Source: Microbaculum marinum (lineage in GTDB: Bacteria > Pseudomonadota > Alphaproteobacteria > Rhizobiales > Tepidamorphaceae). From it: a stretch of 64,000 nucleotides of DNA. This document shows, piece by piece, positions 16,345-23,680 of this stretch (positions are counted from its first letter, which is position 1; every line of letters begins with the position of its first letter). Below the pieces are notes generated by a model. That model ran no database searches. It was not told the DNA's origin and was given only the letters and a program-made list of their open reading frames with translations. Where the stretch lies: the NCBI RefSeq assembly GCF_042646165.1, contig NZ_JBHRTC010000021.1; one strand, 5' to 3'. Position numbers and translations under genes: made by a program.

Positions 16345-17520
16345 TCAGCGCGCCATCAGCGCCGCGCCCTCGGCGGCAAGCCGGGCCATGCGCTTCTTGC
16401 CGTCCTCGACCGCCTCGCGGATCTCACGGGAGTTCTCCGTGGAGAGCCTGCGCATCTCGGCGATGATCTCGCCGGAGCGCTCCTGGAAGGTGACGACGGA
16501 ATCGACCAGGCTCTTGACGGCATCGGCCCGCACGGTCGGGCCGTATCCGGCCTTGAGCGCCGCGTCCTGGACCTGGTTGCCGATCTCGCCGAGGGTCTCC
16601 AGGCTCTTCGAGACGCCTTCCTTCATCGCATCCAGCGTCTTCGTCGATTCGTGCAGGCCGAACAGACCCGTGAACGACGCCTTGAGGGCGGTCAGCACCG
16701 TCTCGTTGGTGGAGAAGAAGCTGATCGCCTGCTGATAGACCCGCTCCTTGGCGCTGGTCGTCTGCATCAGCCGGGCCATCACCACTTCCGAGGTGTTGTA
16801 GCCGATGGTCAGGTTGTCGGAGAGATCCTTGGCGATCTGGTAGCGCTTGTCCTCGGTCTGCGTGAGGCGAAGCTGCTCGTCGCGGGCAAGTTCCAGGCGG
16901 GCGCGCTCCGCGGCATCCGCCTCGGCGGCGGCGGCGACCCTGGCGGAGGCGTCCTCGAGTGCCTTCCTGGCGTCGTCGAGCCTGGCCTGGGCGCTTGCCA
17001 GCACTTCCAGCGCCAGCACCTCGGCATTCTTCAGCGCGCCGCGAAAATCGCGATAGGCCTCCAGGATGATCTGCTCGCGCTCGATCTGCTCCTTGGTGTC
17101 GCGGGCCACCTCCAGATAGGTGTCCCTGATGCCGTCGAACCGCTCGGCGATATCGCCGCGGCTGACCTTCATCCAGACGTTTTGCATCCGCTCCCAGGAG
17201 CTGATGGAACCGTCGGCGAGCTGGTCGACCATTGCCTTGGCGTCCTCGCGAATGGAATCGAAGGCCGCCGTTATTTCGTCGTACCGCTCGCCGATCGTCA
17301 TGGCAGCGATCTGTTCGCGCACGATCTCGTTGAAAAAGGAGGCCTGCTGGAGCGTGCGGGCTATGATGACGGTCTTGTCGGGCTCGAGGTCCGAGATCTG
17401 GTTGAGCAGCGCCACGATCGGGGCGTCCTGCCCCTCCTGTGGAACGAGACCAAGGTCGCGCAGCGAGGACATCGCTCGGTCAAGGTACTGCATAGGGCTC
17501 AAAGAGGTGGTCTCGCTCAT
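16345..17520 (-). CDS. Helical coiled-coil protein, faintly TelA-like (first gene of triad)
   Basis: Protein of 391 residues, almost all helical, without signal peptide or membrane span. The N-terminus has a conserved-looking block (LEPDKTVIIARTLQQASFFN, WERMQNVWMKVSRGDIAERF), the centre (about 160-250) is a long Ala/Glu/Arg coiled coil, and the C-terminal third has NLTIGYNTSEVVMARLMQTTSAKERVYQ-type helices ending in a basic tail. The arrangement, length and the VLTALKASFTGLF region recall TelA/toxic anion resistance proteins, but the match is weak and I would not assign that family. The start at 17520 has AGGGAG 7 bases upstream. It heads the triad operon and is divergent from the K+/H+ antiporter. 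Confidence 0.8.
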   Translation of the reverse strand: MSETTSLSPMQYLDRAMSSLRDLGLVPQEGQDAPIVALLNQISDLEPDKTVIIARTLQQASFFNEIVREQIAAMTIGERYDEITAAFDSIREDAKAMVDQLADGSISSWERMQNVWMKVSRGDIAERFDGIRDTYLEVARDTKEQIEREQIILEAYRDFRGALKNAEVLALEVLASAQARLDDARKALEDASARVAAAAEADAAERARLELARDEQLRLTQTEDKRYQIAKDLSDNLTIGYNTSEVVMARLMQTTSAKERVYQQAISFFSTNETVLTALKASFTGLFGLHESTKTLDAMKEGVSKSLETLGEIGNQVQDAALKAGYGPTVRADAVKSLVDSVVTFQERSGEIIAEMRRLSTENSREIREAVEDGKKRMARLAAEGAALMAR

Positions 17521-17685
17521 GTCTCGCTCCCTCGATCCGGCCGCCCGGCCGGCTTCCACATTCGCCGCCGGAAGGCGGGCGATCAATGGCACACTTGCAG
17601 CCGCCTATGCCAGAATTGCGACCGCAGTCCTTACTGTACCGGCAAATATTCGAAAAATTATCTTTTGAGCTAACATATTGCCCTG
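17521..17685. promoter_or_regulatory. AT-rich divergent promoter region (triad operon / antiporter)
   Basis: The bases 17636-17680 (ATATTCGAAAAATTATC and TAACATATT) are far more AT-rich than the rest of the window, as expected for a promoter. There is no recognisable ribosome site before the antiporter ATG at 17686, so its leader may be very short. Confidence 0.45.
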
Positions 17686-19836
17686 ATGCTGGAGATCCCC
17701 CTCGCCTTTATCCTCGTCAGTTCGGGACTGCTGATACTGGCCGTCCTGACGAGCCTTATCGCCTTCCGGATCGGCGCGCCGCTGCTGCTGCTGTTCCTGG
17801 GGATCGGCCTGCTGGTGGGCGAGGACGGCCTCGGCCTGAACTTCGACAACGCTCCCATCGCCTACTTCATCGGGTCGGTGGCGCTTGCCGTGATCCTGTT
17901 CGATTCCGGCTTCAACACACGCTTCGAGACCGCGGCGCGCGCTGCCTGGCCGGCGCTGGTGCTTGCCACCGTGGGCGTGCTGCTAACGACCGGCCTGGTC
18001 GGAGTGGTCGTCCACTACCTCTCGGGACTGTCCTGGCGGGCCTCCCTGCTGCTCGGCGCGATCGTCAGCTCGACGGACGCCGCCGCCGTGTTCTTTCTGC
18101 TGAGGGTCGGCGGCATAAGCATCCGCGACCGCGTGCGCTCGACGCTGGAGGTGGAATCCGGTTCGAACGACCCGATGGCCGTGTTCCTGACGGCAACGCT
18201 GGTCGACATGATCGTCGCCGGCCCGGAGGTCGGCGCTCCGGTGATGACCTTCCTGCAGGCGTTCGTGATGCAGATCGGCCTGGGCACGGTCCTCGGTATC
18301 GCCGGCGGCTGGCTGATCGTGCGGCTGGTCAACCGGCTGAAGCTGGAGCCGGGGCTCTATCCGATCATCGTGCTGGGGTTGTCGCTGTTCCTGTTCGCGA
18401 TGGTGAGCCTGATCAACGGCAGCGGCTTCCTGGCGGTCTACATCGCCGGGATGATGACGGGAAACATGGGCCGGCAGGGGATGCCGCTGCTTCGCCGGTT
18501 CCAGGACGGCCTGACATGGCTCGCGCAGATCACCATGTTCCTGATCCTCGGGCTCCTCGCCACGCCCTCCGACTTCGGGCGGATCGCGGTCCAGGGCCTG
18601 GTGGTCGCATTCTTCCTGATCTTCCTGGCGCGGCCCATCGCGGTATGGCTGTGCCTGCTGCCGTTCCGGTTCACCCGCGAGGAGACCGCCTTCATATCCT
18701 GGGTCGGACTGCGCGGCGCCGTCTCGATCCTGCTGGCGATCCTGCCGATGATGGCGGCGATCCCGGCGGGGCAGGCGTTCTTCAATATCGCCTTCGTCAT
18801 CGTGCTGACGTCGATGATCCTGCAGGGCTGGACGATCCGGCCGGTGGCAAGGCGGCTCGGGCTCGTCGTGCCTCCCGAGATCGGTCCGGTGGAAAAGGTC
18901 GAACTCGAACTGCCGGGACGGGCCACCCACGAACTCGTCGTCTACCACATCGCAGCCGACAGTCCGGTGGCGACGGGCGAGCGAATCCCGCGCTGGGCGC
19001 GGCCCTCGCTGATCGTGCGCGACGGCCGGTCGATGAAGCAGCAGGAAGCGGGCCAGCTCCGGGTCGGTGATTTCGTCTACATCTTCGCGGTGCCGCGCTA
19101 CGTCCGGCTGCTCGACCGGCTGTTTGCCAGCCCCGTCGCCCTCGAGGCCAACGACCGCGACTATTTCGGCGATTTCGCGCTCGACGGCGATGCCAGGATG
19201 ATCGACATCGCGCGCGAATACGGGATTCCGGCCGAGGACGATTTCGGCGAGACGACTCTGGCGGAGTTTCTGATCGCGAAGATCGGCGGCGATCCGCACC
19301 GCGGCGACCGCACGACGCTCGGTCCGGTCGAACTGATCGTGCGCGACCTGGACGACAACGACGAGATCGAAACCGTGGGCCTCAGCCTGACGCCCTCGGA
19401 AACGACGCGGCGGCGGCTGCCGCTGTTCCAGAACTTCGACGAGATCGCGCTGGCCGCGCGCGACCGGTTGCGGGGCTGGAGCGGCCGCGGCACATCCGGC
19501 CTCGCCCTGCCCGCCCCCGACCGGGAGCCGGAGCCGGCAAGGATCGAGCCGCCCGCACCCGAACCATCCGGGGCCGGGCCGGCAACCGGTCCCACGCCCG
19601 AAGGATCCGTGGCGCCCGACGTGAATGCGCCTGCCGATACGGATGTAGACACCTCACCCGCGGAGCCCGAAGTCCCGCCCAAAGCGGCCGCAAGAGCCGC
19701 AGCCAAGCGACCCGCGCGCAACGCGACGCCGGCCAAGCCGGCCAAATCGCCAGCTTCGAAAGCCGGCCGGCCAGCCGCGGCGAAGAGGAAGTCCGCCCGG
19801 CCACCTCGGGGAAACGCGCGGAAGAGTTCGCCCTGA
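17686..19836 (+). CDS. nhaP2: Potassium/proton antiporter, NhaP2/CvrA type, with long basic C-terminal tail
   Basis: Inner-membrane cation/proton antiporter of 716 residues. Residues 1-400 hold about 12 helices with the ion-site segments ILFDSGFNTRFET, SSTDAAAVFFLLR and VESGSNDPMAVFLT (the functional Asp), and FISWVGLRGAVSILLA. A cytoplasmic part with TrkA-C-like (IVRDGRSMKQQEAGQLRVGDFVYIF) and CorC/HlyC-like pieces follows to about 600. The last 111 residues (from LALPAPDREPEP) are unusual: first acidic and Pro-rich, then a Lys/Ala/Pro/Arg-rich stretch (KAAARAAAKRPARNATPAKP) that resembles histone H1 tails. The family is normally near 580 residues, so the tail is extra. It would adjust cytoplasmic K+ and pH. 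Confidence 0.92.
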   Translation: MLEIPLAFILVSSGLLILAVLTSLIAFRIGAPLLLLFLGIGLLVGEDGLGLNFDNAPIAYFIGSVALAVILFDSGFNTRFETAARAAWPALVLATVGVLLTTGLVGVVVHYLSGLSWRASLLLGAIVSSTDAAAVFFLLRVGGISIRDRVRSTLEVESGSNDPMAVFLTATLVDMIVAGPEVGAPVMTFLQAFVMQIGLGTVLGIAGGWLIVRLVNRLKLEPGLYPIIVLGLSLFLFAMVSLINGSGFLAVYIAGMMTGNMGRQGMPLLRRFQDGLTWLAQITMFLILGLLATPSDFGRIAVQGLVVAFFLIFLARPIAVWLCLLPFRFTREETAFISWVGLRGAVSILLAILPMMAAIPAGQAFFNIAFVIVLTSMILQGWTIRPVARRLGLVVPPEIGPVEKVELELPGRATHELVVYHIAADSPVATGERIPRWARPSLIVRDGRSMKQQEAGQLRVGDFVYIFAVPRYVRLLDRLFASPVALEANDRDYFGDFALDGDARMIDIAREYGIPAEDDFGETTLAEFLIAKIGGDPHRGDRTTLGPVELIVRDLDDNDEIETVGLSLTPSETTRRRLPLFQNFDEIALAARDRLRGWSGRGTSGLALPAPDREPEPARIEPPAPEPSGAGPATGPTPEGSVAPDVNAPADTDVDTSPAEPEVPPKAAARAAAKRPARNATPAKPAKSPASKAGRPAAAKRKSARPPRGNARKSSP

Positions 19837-19861
19837 CCTTCGTCGCGGTCGAAATCGGTAC

Positions 19862-20623
19862 TCAGTTGGCGCGCTCGACGTCCTGCCGGTAGCGGCGCAT
19901 CCATTCCAGGCTGGTCTCGTCTGCAAGCCTGGCAACGCCTGCCCTGATGTCTCCGGGCCTCGGCAGCGGAATGTCAAGCGCCTCGCAGATGCGCAGCAGC
20001 GCTGCGGCCGGGTCGGCGGCCAGCCGTTCGTAGCCGATGCGCAGCGGTTCGATGGCCTGCTGGTGGAACCACGTGCTCCACTCCGCATCGAAGCTCTCCA
20101 GCTTGACGACTTCCCGCCTGATCCGCTCGAAATCGTACTTGGGGTCCCGCGGCGGGCCAATGCGCTCGATCTCCGTGCCGTCGGGCGCGACGTGCCACAG
20201 GCCGGTCTGCTCGGCTTTGACGTAGGAAACCGCCTGCGCGAGCTTGTCTTCGCGAAACAGGTGGACGTAGAGCACCTTTCCGAAGGCGCGCTCGAAGCGC
20301 GACCGGTCGCTGGCCAGCCCCGGGTGGATCCGGTCGAGGATCTCCGACAGCTCGTGCAGGTTCTCCTTCATGAGGCGCAGGCCGAAAATGGCCGTATCAC
20401 CCCTCCCCGCCGCGACAGCCGCGTCGAGATAGGCGACCTCGAAGGCCGCTTGCTCAAGGGTTCCGGGAGCGGGCAGTCCCCACTCCTCGGCCCACATGCC
20501 GATGAACCTGCGCCCGTAGTAGGAGTCCGGACGTCCCGCCGCCTTCGTCGAGGCCAGCATGTCGCACAAGAGCGTGCTGCCAGTTCGCGGCGTACCGCAG
20601 AGGATGTAGGCGTCGAACGGCAT
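19862..20623 (-). CDS. Stf0-type sulfotransferase
   Basis: PAPS-dependent sulfotransferase of 253 residues. The N-terminal AYILCGTPRTGSTLLCDML is the 5'-phosphosulfate-binding loop as seen in Stf0 (trehalose 2-sulfotransferase) relatives, and LYVHLFREDKLAQAVSYVKA is the 3'-phosphate-binding segment with Arg and Ser. The remaining part (FHQQAIEPLRIGYERLAADP, ICEALDIPLP) matches the family. The acceptor is unknown; it is likely a glycolipid or sugar. It begins 6 bases after the CcdA-like gene stops and is on the same strand, so it probably shares that transcript, which links sulfur activation and thiol redox genes by position. Confidence 0.88.
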   Translation of the reverse strand: MPFDAYILCGTPRTGSTLLCDMLASTKAAGRPDSYYGRRFIGMWAEEWGLPAPGTLEQAAFEVAYLDAAVAAGRGDTAIFGLRLMKENLHELSEILDRIHPGLASDRSRFERAFGKVLYVHLFREDKLAQAVSYVKAEQTGLWHVAPDGTEIERIGPPRDPKYDFERIRREVVKLESFDAEWSTWFHQQAIEPLRIGYERLAADPAAALLRICEALDIPLPRPGDIRAGVARLADETSLEWMRRYRQDVERAN

Positions 20624-20629
20624 CCGCGC

Positions 20630-21367
20630 TCATCCGACCGCGGCCAGTCCGGGAAAGGTCTCCAGCAGCCAGTAGGACAAGGTCGCCATCTGGCCGGTCA
20701 GGAACATCACGCCGGTCAGCACCAGCAGCGCTCCCATGGTCTTCTCGACCTTGCCCATATGGGCCCGGAAGCGCTTCATCAACCGCATGAAAGGTCCGGC
20801 AAACAGCGAAGCGGCAAGGAACGGCAGGCCGATGCCGAGAGAATAGACGGCCAGCAGCATGGCGCCGGAGCCGACCGTATCCTCGGTGCCAGCGACGAAG
20901 AGGATCGCGGCAAGCACCGGGCCGACGCAGGGCGTCCAGCCGAAGGCGAAGGCAAGTCCGATCAGGAATGCGCCGACCAGGCCGGCGGGCTTGCGATCGA
21001 CATGGACGCGCGCCTCCCGGTACAGGAAGCCGATCCGGAACACGCCGAGGAAGTGCAGCCCCATCACGATGATGATGGCGCCGGCGACATAGGCGAAGAT
21101 GTCCAGATACTGCATCACCACCCGGCCGATGATCGAGGCGCTGGCGCCAAGCGCCACGAAGACGGCGGTGAACCCGAGCACGAATGCGAGCGAGGAGAAA
21201 AAGATCCTGGCGCGGGGCACATCGTCCCGCTCGTCGCCGGTCAGTTGATCGAGCGTCACCCCGGCAAGGAAGCACAGGTAGGGCGGCACCAGCGGCAGCA
21301 CGCAGGGCGATACGAAGGACAGCAGCCCCGCGATGAACGCTCCCCAGATCGTGACGTCCAGTCCCAT
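20630..21367 (-). CDS. ccdA: CcdA/SoxV-type membrane thiol-disulfide carrier
   Basis: Inner-membrane protein of 245 residues with six helices that passes reducing equivalents from cytoplasmic thioredoxin to periplasmic thiol proteins. The two reactive cysteines lie in FVSPCVLPLVPPY (Cys22) and GWTPCVGPVL (Cys147), each in the proline-rich setting of the family. A third cysteine, Cys32, is extra. The ATG at 21367 is preferred over a GTG at 21379 because GGTGGAG precedes it. It is divergent from a SoxS-like thioredoxin gene 90 bases away. In known sox loci a CcdA homologue (SoxV) serves SoxW/SoxS in just this way, so the same partnership is likely here, though cytochrome c maturation is an alternative. 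Confidence 0.9.
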   Translation of the reverse strand: MGLDVTIWGAFIAGLLSFVSPCVLPLVPPYLCFLAGVTLDQLTGDERDDVPRARIFFSSLAFVLGFTAVFVALGASASIIGRVVMQYLDIFAYVAGAIIIVMGLHFLGVFRIGFLYREARVHVDRKPAGLVGAFLIGLAFAFGWTPCVGPVLAAILFVAGTEDTVGSGAMLLAVYSLGIGLPFLAASLFAGPFMRLMKRFRAHMGKVEKTMGALLVLTGVMFLTGQMATLSYWLLETFPGLAAVG

Positions 21368-21395
21368 GCTCCACTCCACCTTGCCGACTCGAAAC

Positions 21396-21407
21396 CACGC
21401 ATGCGTG
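21396..21407. promoter_or_regulatory. Perfect 12-base palindrome between ccdA and soxS-like genes
   Basis: CACGCATGCGTG is a perfect dyad in the 90-base divergent control region and is followed at once by TTATATAC, a likely -10 for the rightward gene. It is a candidate operator for the SqrR-like repressor encoded downstream. It does not match the ATTC-N8-GAAT form I recall for SqrR, so the assignment is tentative. Confidence 0.45.
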
Positions 21408-21457
21408 CTGTTATATACGGCCCAGGCTGGAATACCGGAGGGCGACAGGTCGCCTCA

Positions 21458-21910
21458 ATGCCAATGATTCTGAAAATCGTCACTTTCGCTCTCGCCACCG
21501 TGATGGCGGTGCCGGCCGTGTCCGCCGAACTGCTGATGTTCGAGGAGGACGGCTGCATCTGGTGCGCGCGCTGGGACGCCGAGGTCGCACCCGCCTACGC
21601 CCGCAGCGAGGAAGGCCGGGTGGCGCCGCTCGTGCGCATCGACCTGCGGCGAGATCCGTTGCCGGACACCCTGCAACTCAACGGCAGGGTCCGCTACACG
21701 CCGACATTCGTGCTGGTCGACGGCGGCAGGGAAGTCGGCCGTATCACCGGCTATCCGGGCGAAGACGCGTTCTGGGGCCTGCTGGACGAGCTGATCGGCA
21801 ATCTCGACCAAGGTTCGCCGCCGCCGCTCGATTCCGCCCGGTCGATTCCCGCGCCGCTGCCGCAGGCGGAGGATGTCTCGTACCGCCGACCGGCGCAGCC
21901 CGCGGGTTAA
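21458..21910 (+). CDS. SoxS-like periplasmic thioredoxin-fold protein
   Basis: Exported thiol-redox protein of 150 residues. Residues 1-23 are a signal peptide (ending PAVSA), directly followed by ELLMFEEDGCIWCARWD with the active-site pair Cys33-Cys36. Further thioredoxin features are VRYTPTFVLVDGG, with cis-proline context TPT, and RITGYPGEDAFW. The C-terminal 25 residues are a Pro-rich tail. It matches the SoxS type, which in Paracoccus keeps SoxY active during sulfur oxidation. Neighbours support this: a CcdA/SoxV-type carrier is divergent and a SoxR/SqrR-type ArsR repressor follows 16 bases later. Confidence 0.82.
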   Translation: MPMILKIVTFALATVMAVPAVSAELLMFEEDGCIWCARWDAEVAPAYARSEEGRVAPLVRIDLRRDPLPDTLQLNGRVRYTPTFVLVDGGREVGRITGYPGEDAFWGLLDELIGNLDQGSPPPLDSARSIPAPLPQAEDVSYRRPAQPAG

Positions 21911-21926
21911 CCCGGAGCCAGCAAAC

Positions 21927-22268
21927 ATGCCCCCGACCGCAACACTCGAAGCTGCCCGGCCGCACGATCTGGAACGGATGTTCGGCAGCGCCAGGCAGGC
22001 GAGCGGCCTGCTCAAGGCGCTGTCGCACGAGAGCCGGCTGCTGATCCTGTGCATCCTGTCGCAAGGCGAGAAATCGGTGACCGAACTGGAGGAGATCCTC
22101 GACATGCGGCAGCCGGCCATCTCGCAGCAGTTGGCGCGGCTGCGCTTCGACGGGCTCGTCGAGACCCGCCGCGAGGGCAAGGCGATCTACTACACGATCG
22201 CCAGCAAGGAAGCCGAGCGCGTCATCGCGGTGCTCTACGACATCTACTGCGGGACCGGGGACGCGTGA
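21927..22268 (+). CDS. ArsR family repressor of the SqrR/BigR/SoxR persulfide-sensing type
   Basis: Winged-helix repressor of 113 residues. The DNA-binding part is LLKALSHESRLLIL to DMRQPAISQQLARLRFDGLV with the wing RREGKAIYYTI. Two cysteines, Cys42 in LILCIL and Cys108 in DIYCG, sit almost exactly where Rhodobacter SqrR has the pair (41 and 107) that forms a tetrasulfide bridge on reaction with persulfides. No other metal-site motif is present. This placement makes sulfide or persulfide the likely signal. GGAG lies 9 bases before the ATG. It follows the SoxS-like gene by 16 bases and probably controls the divergent ccdA/soxS promoters. Confidence 0.88.
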   Translation: MPPTATLEAARPHDLERMFGSARQASGLLKALSHESRLLILCILSQGEKSVTELEEILDMRQPAISQQLARLRFDGLVETRREGKAIYYTIASKEAERVIAVLYDIYCGTGDA

Positions 22269-22457
22269 GCTGCCGCGACCGGTGAGCGGCACGGGATGCG
22301 CGGATTTGTCGTCTGTCTGAGCCGCACCGCGCGACCTAAACACTCCGGCGACCATGACTTCCAGCGCCGCGACCGGACCGCGCCCAGGCAGCACGACTTT
22401 CTTCAATTCCGGTCGCTCAAGCCCCCTTCGCCTGCGCGACACTCGAGGAGCCCGGTA

Positions 22458-22844
22458 ATGTTCAAGCGTGCCATTCTCGCTGCAATCGCGGCCCTCGCGG
22501 TGACCCTGCCGGCCCACGCCGACGGCGACGCGGAGAAGGGCGAAAGCGTCTTCAAGAAGTGCCGCGCCTGTCACGAAGTCGGCGACGACGCCAAGAACAA
22601 GGTCGGTCCGAGGCTGAACGACCTGTTCGGCCGCACCGCCGGCACCGTGGAAGACTTCAAGTATTCCAGCGCCATGCAGGAAGCCGGCGAAGGCGAGCTG
22701 ATCTGGACCGAGGAGACGGTGGGTGCCTATCTCGCCGATCCGCGCGGCTACATTCCGAAGAACCGGATGGCCTTCCCGGGGTTGAAGAAGCCCGAAGAGG
22801 TCGCTGACGTGATCGCCTACCTGAAGCAGTACAGCAGCCAGTAG
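22458..22844 (+). CDS. Soluble c-type cytochrome (cytochrome c2/c550 class I)
   Basis: Periplasmic electron carrier of 128 residues with one heme. Residues 1-21 are a signal peptide (ending LPAHA), CRACH gives the covalent heme site near residue 34, and PKNRMAFPGLKK supplies the methionine axial ligand. VGPRLNDLFGRTAG and the C-terminal ADVIAYLKQYS helix complete the class I fold. GAGGAG lies 7 bases before the ATG. It has its own 190-base upstream gap, so it may have a separate promoter, but it lies next to thiol/sulfur redox genes and could accept their electrons. A terminator follows. Confidence 0.93.
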   Translation: MFKRAILAAIAALAVTLPAHADGDAEKGESVFKKCRACHEVGDDAKNKVGPRLNDLFGRTAGTVEDFKYSSAMQEAGEGELIWTEETVGAYLADPRGYIPKNRMAFPGLKKPEEVADVIAYLKQYSSQ

Positions 22845-22860
22845 CCTGCCGACCCGACAG

Positions 22861-22870
22861 CCCCCCCCCC
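22861..22870. repeat. Ten-base poly-C tract
   Basis: A run of ten C in the 3' untranslated region of the cytochrome gene, just before its terminator. No reading frame crosses it, so length changes would not alter a protein. Confidence 0.8.
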
Positions 22871-22890
22871 GCGCCGCGGCACTTTCCGAA

Positions 22891-22922
22891 GCCGGCCCTT
22901 AGTTGCGGGCCGGCTTTTGCTT
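22891..22922 (+). terminator. Rho-independent terminator of the cytochrome c gene
   Basis: GCCGGCCC at 22891-22898 pairs with GGGCCGGC at 22907-22914 across an 8-base loop, followed by TTTTGCTTT. It ends transcription before the PadR promoter. Confidence 0.8.
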
Positions 22923-22985
22923 TCCATGGTCGCCGGCCGGGCTCCGCCCGCCGCGGCTCGCCACTCCCGTCGGTGCGCCGAAATG

Positions 22986-23013
22986 TTGACACATTATTCC
23001 CGCTGATTATATG
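22986..23013 (+). promoter_or_regulatory. Promoter of the padR-RND operon
   Basis: TTGACA at 22986-22991, a 16-base spacer and TATATG at 23008-23013 form a near-consensus sigma70 promoter in an AT-rich patch about 90 bases before the padR start. Confidence 0.75.
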
Positions 23014-23027
23014 TCGCACCAACATAT
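23009..23027. promoter_or_regulatory. PadR-type operator over the -10 element
   Basis: ATATGT at 23009-23014 and ACATAT at 23022-23027 form an inverted repeat with a 7-base spacer. PadR sites generally have the form ATGT-N-ACAT, and this one overlaps the -10, so binding would block the promoter of its own operon. Confidence 0.65.
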
Positions 23028-23102
23028 GCTCGACGAGAATATGAAGATACGAAATATGATCCGTCACACGCCCGGGACCATCCCGACGGGGAGAGCCTGA
23101 CC

Positions 23103-23648
23103 ATGAACGCCCGCACCCTTTGCCTCGCGATTCTCAATTTCGGGGAAGCGACCGGCTACGAGATCCGCAAGAAGTCGATCGAGGGCGAGTTCAGCTACTT
23201 CGTCGACACCAGCTTCGGCGCGATCTACCCGGCGCTCAGCCGCCTGACGGACGAAGGGCTGGTCGAATGCCGCGACGAGGTGCATCCGGGCAAGCCGGCG
23301 CGCAAGGTCTATTCGATCACGCCCAAGGGCCGTGACGCGTTCGTCGATGCGCTGAACCAGCCGATCGAACAGGACGTGTTCAAGTCTCCGTTCCTGCTGA
23401 CGGCGATGTGCTGCGAATTCGTCGATCCCAAGCACATGGCCAAGGTGATCGACGAACGCATCGAATACCTGAAGAACAAGCTGGAGTTCCTCAGCGCAGC
23501 CAAATCAGATTGCGACATGCCCGGCGCCGCATGGACGCTGCACTACGGCAGCGCGGTGTTCGAGGCCAGCTACGAGTATCTGGTGAAGAACCGTGACGCG
23601 CTGATTGCGATGTCCGGTTCCGCGCAGTCGGCCGAGGCGGCCGAGTAG
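23103..23648 (+). CDS. PadR family transcriptional regulator
   Basis: Repressor of 181 residues. The N-terminal winged helix (about 1-80) shows ARTLCLAILNFGEATGYEIR, TSFGAIYPALSRLTDEGLVE and ARKVYSITPKGRDAF, the usual PadR pattern. The C-terminal helical domain (about 95-175) is of the long Vir_act-like type and would mediate dimerisation and ligand binding. A GGGGAG site precedes the ATG. It is the first gene of an operon with an RND adaptor (33 bases later) and pump, and an ATATGT/ACATAT operator overlies the -10 upstream, so it most likely represses its own pump until a toxic ligand binds. Confidence 0.93.
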   Translation: MNARTLCLAILNFGEATGYEIRKKSIEGEFSYFVDTSFGAIYPALSRLTDEGLVECRDEVHPGKPARKVYSITPKGRDAFVDALNQPIEQDVFKSPFLLTAMCCEFVDPKHMAKVIDERIEYLKNKLEFLSAAKSDCDMPGAAWTLHYGSAVFEASYEYLVKNRDALIAMSGSAQSAEAAE

Positions 23649-23680
23649 ACCGCGCGGCGGGATCGCATTGGAGCTTCGAG

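Noticed and set aside
16345..17520. Assignment of the first triad protein as TelA tellurite resistance
   Set aside because: Length and helical layout are similar but I cannot see the conserved TelA segments, so only a faint resemblance is stated.
14053..17673. Plus-strand open frame of about 1200 codons opposite the coiled-coil triad
   Set aside because: It is the antisense of three genes with good ribosome sites and coherent protein features. Its translation is Arg/Gly/Leu-rich without any domain, a common artefact in GC-rich coding DNA.
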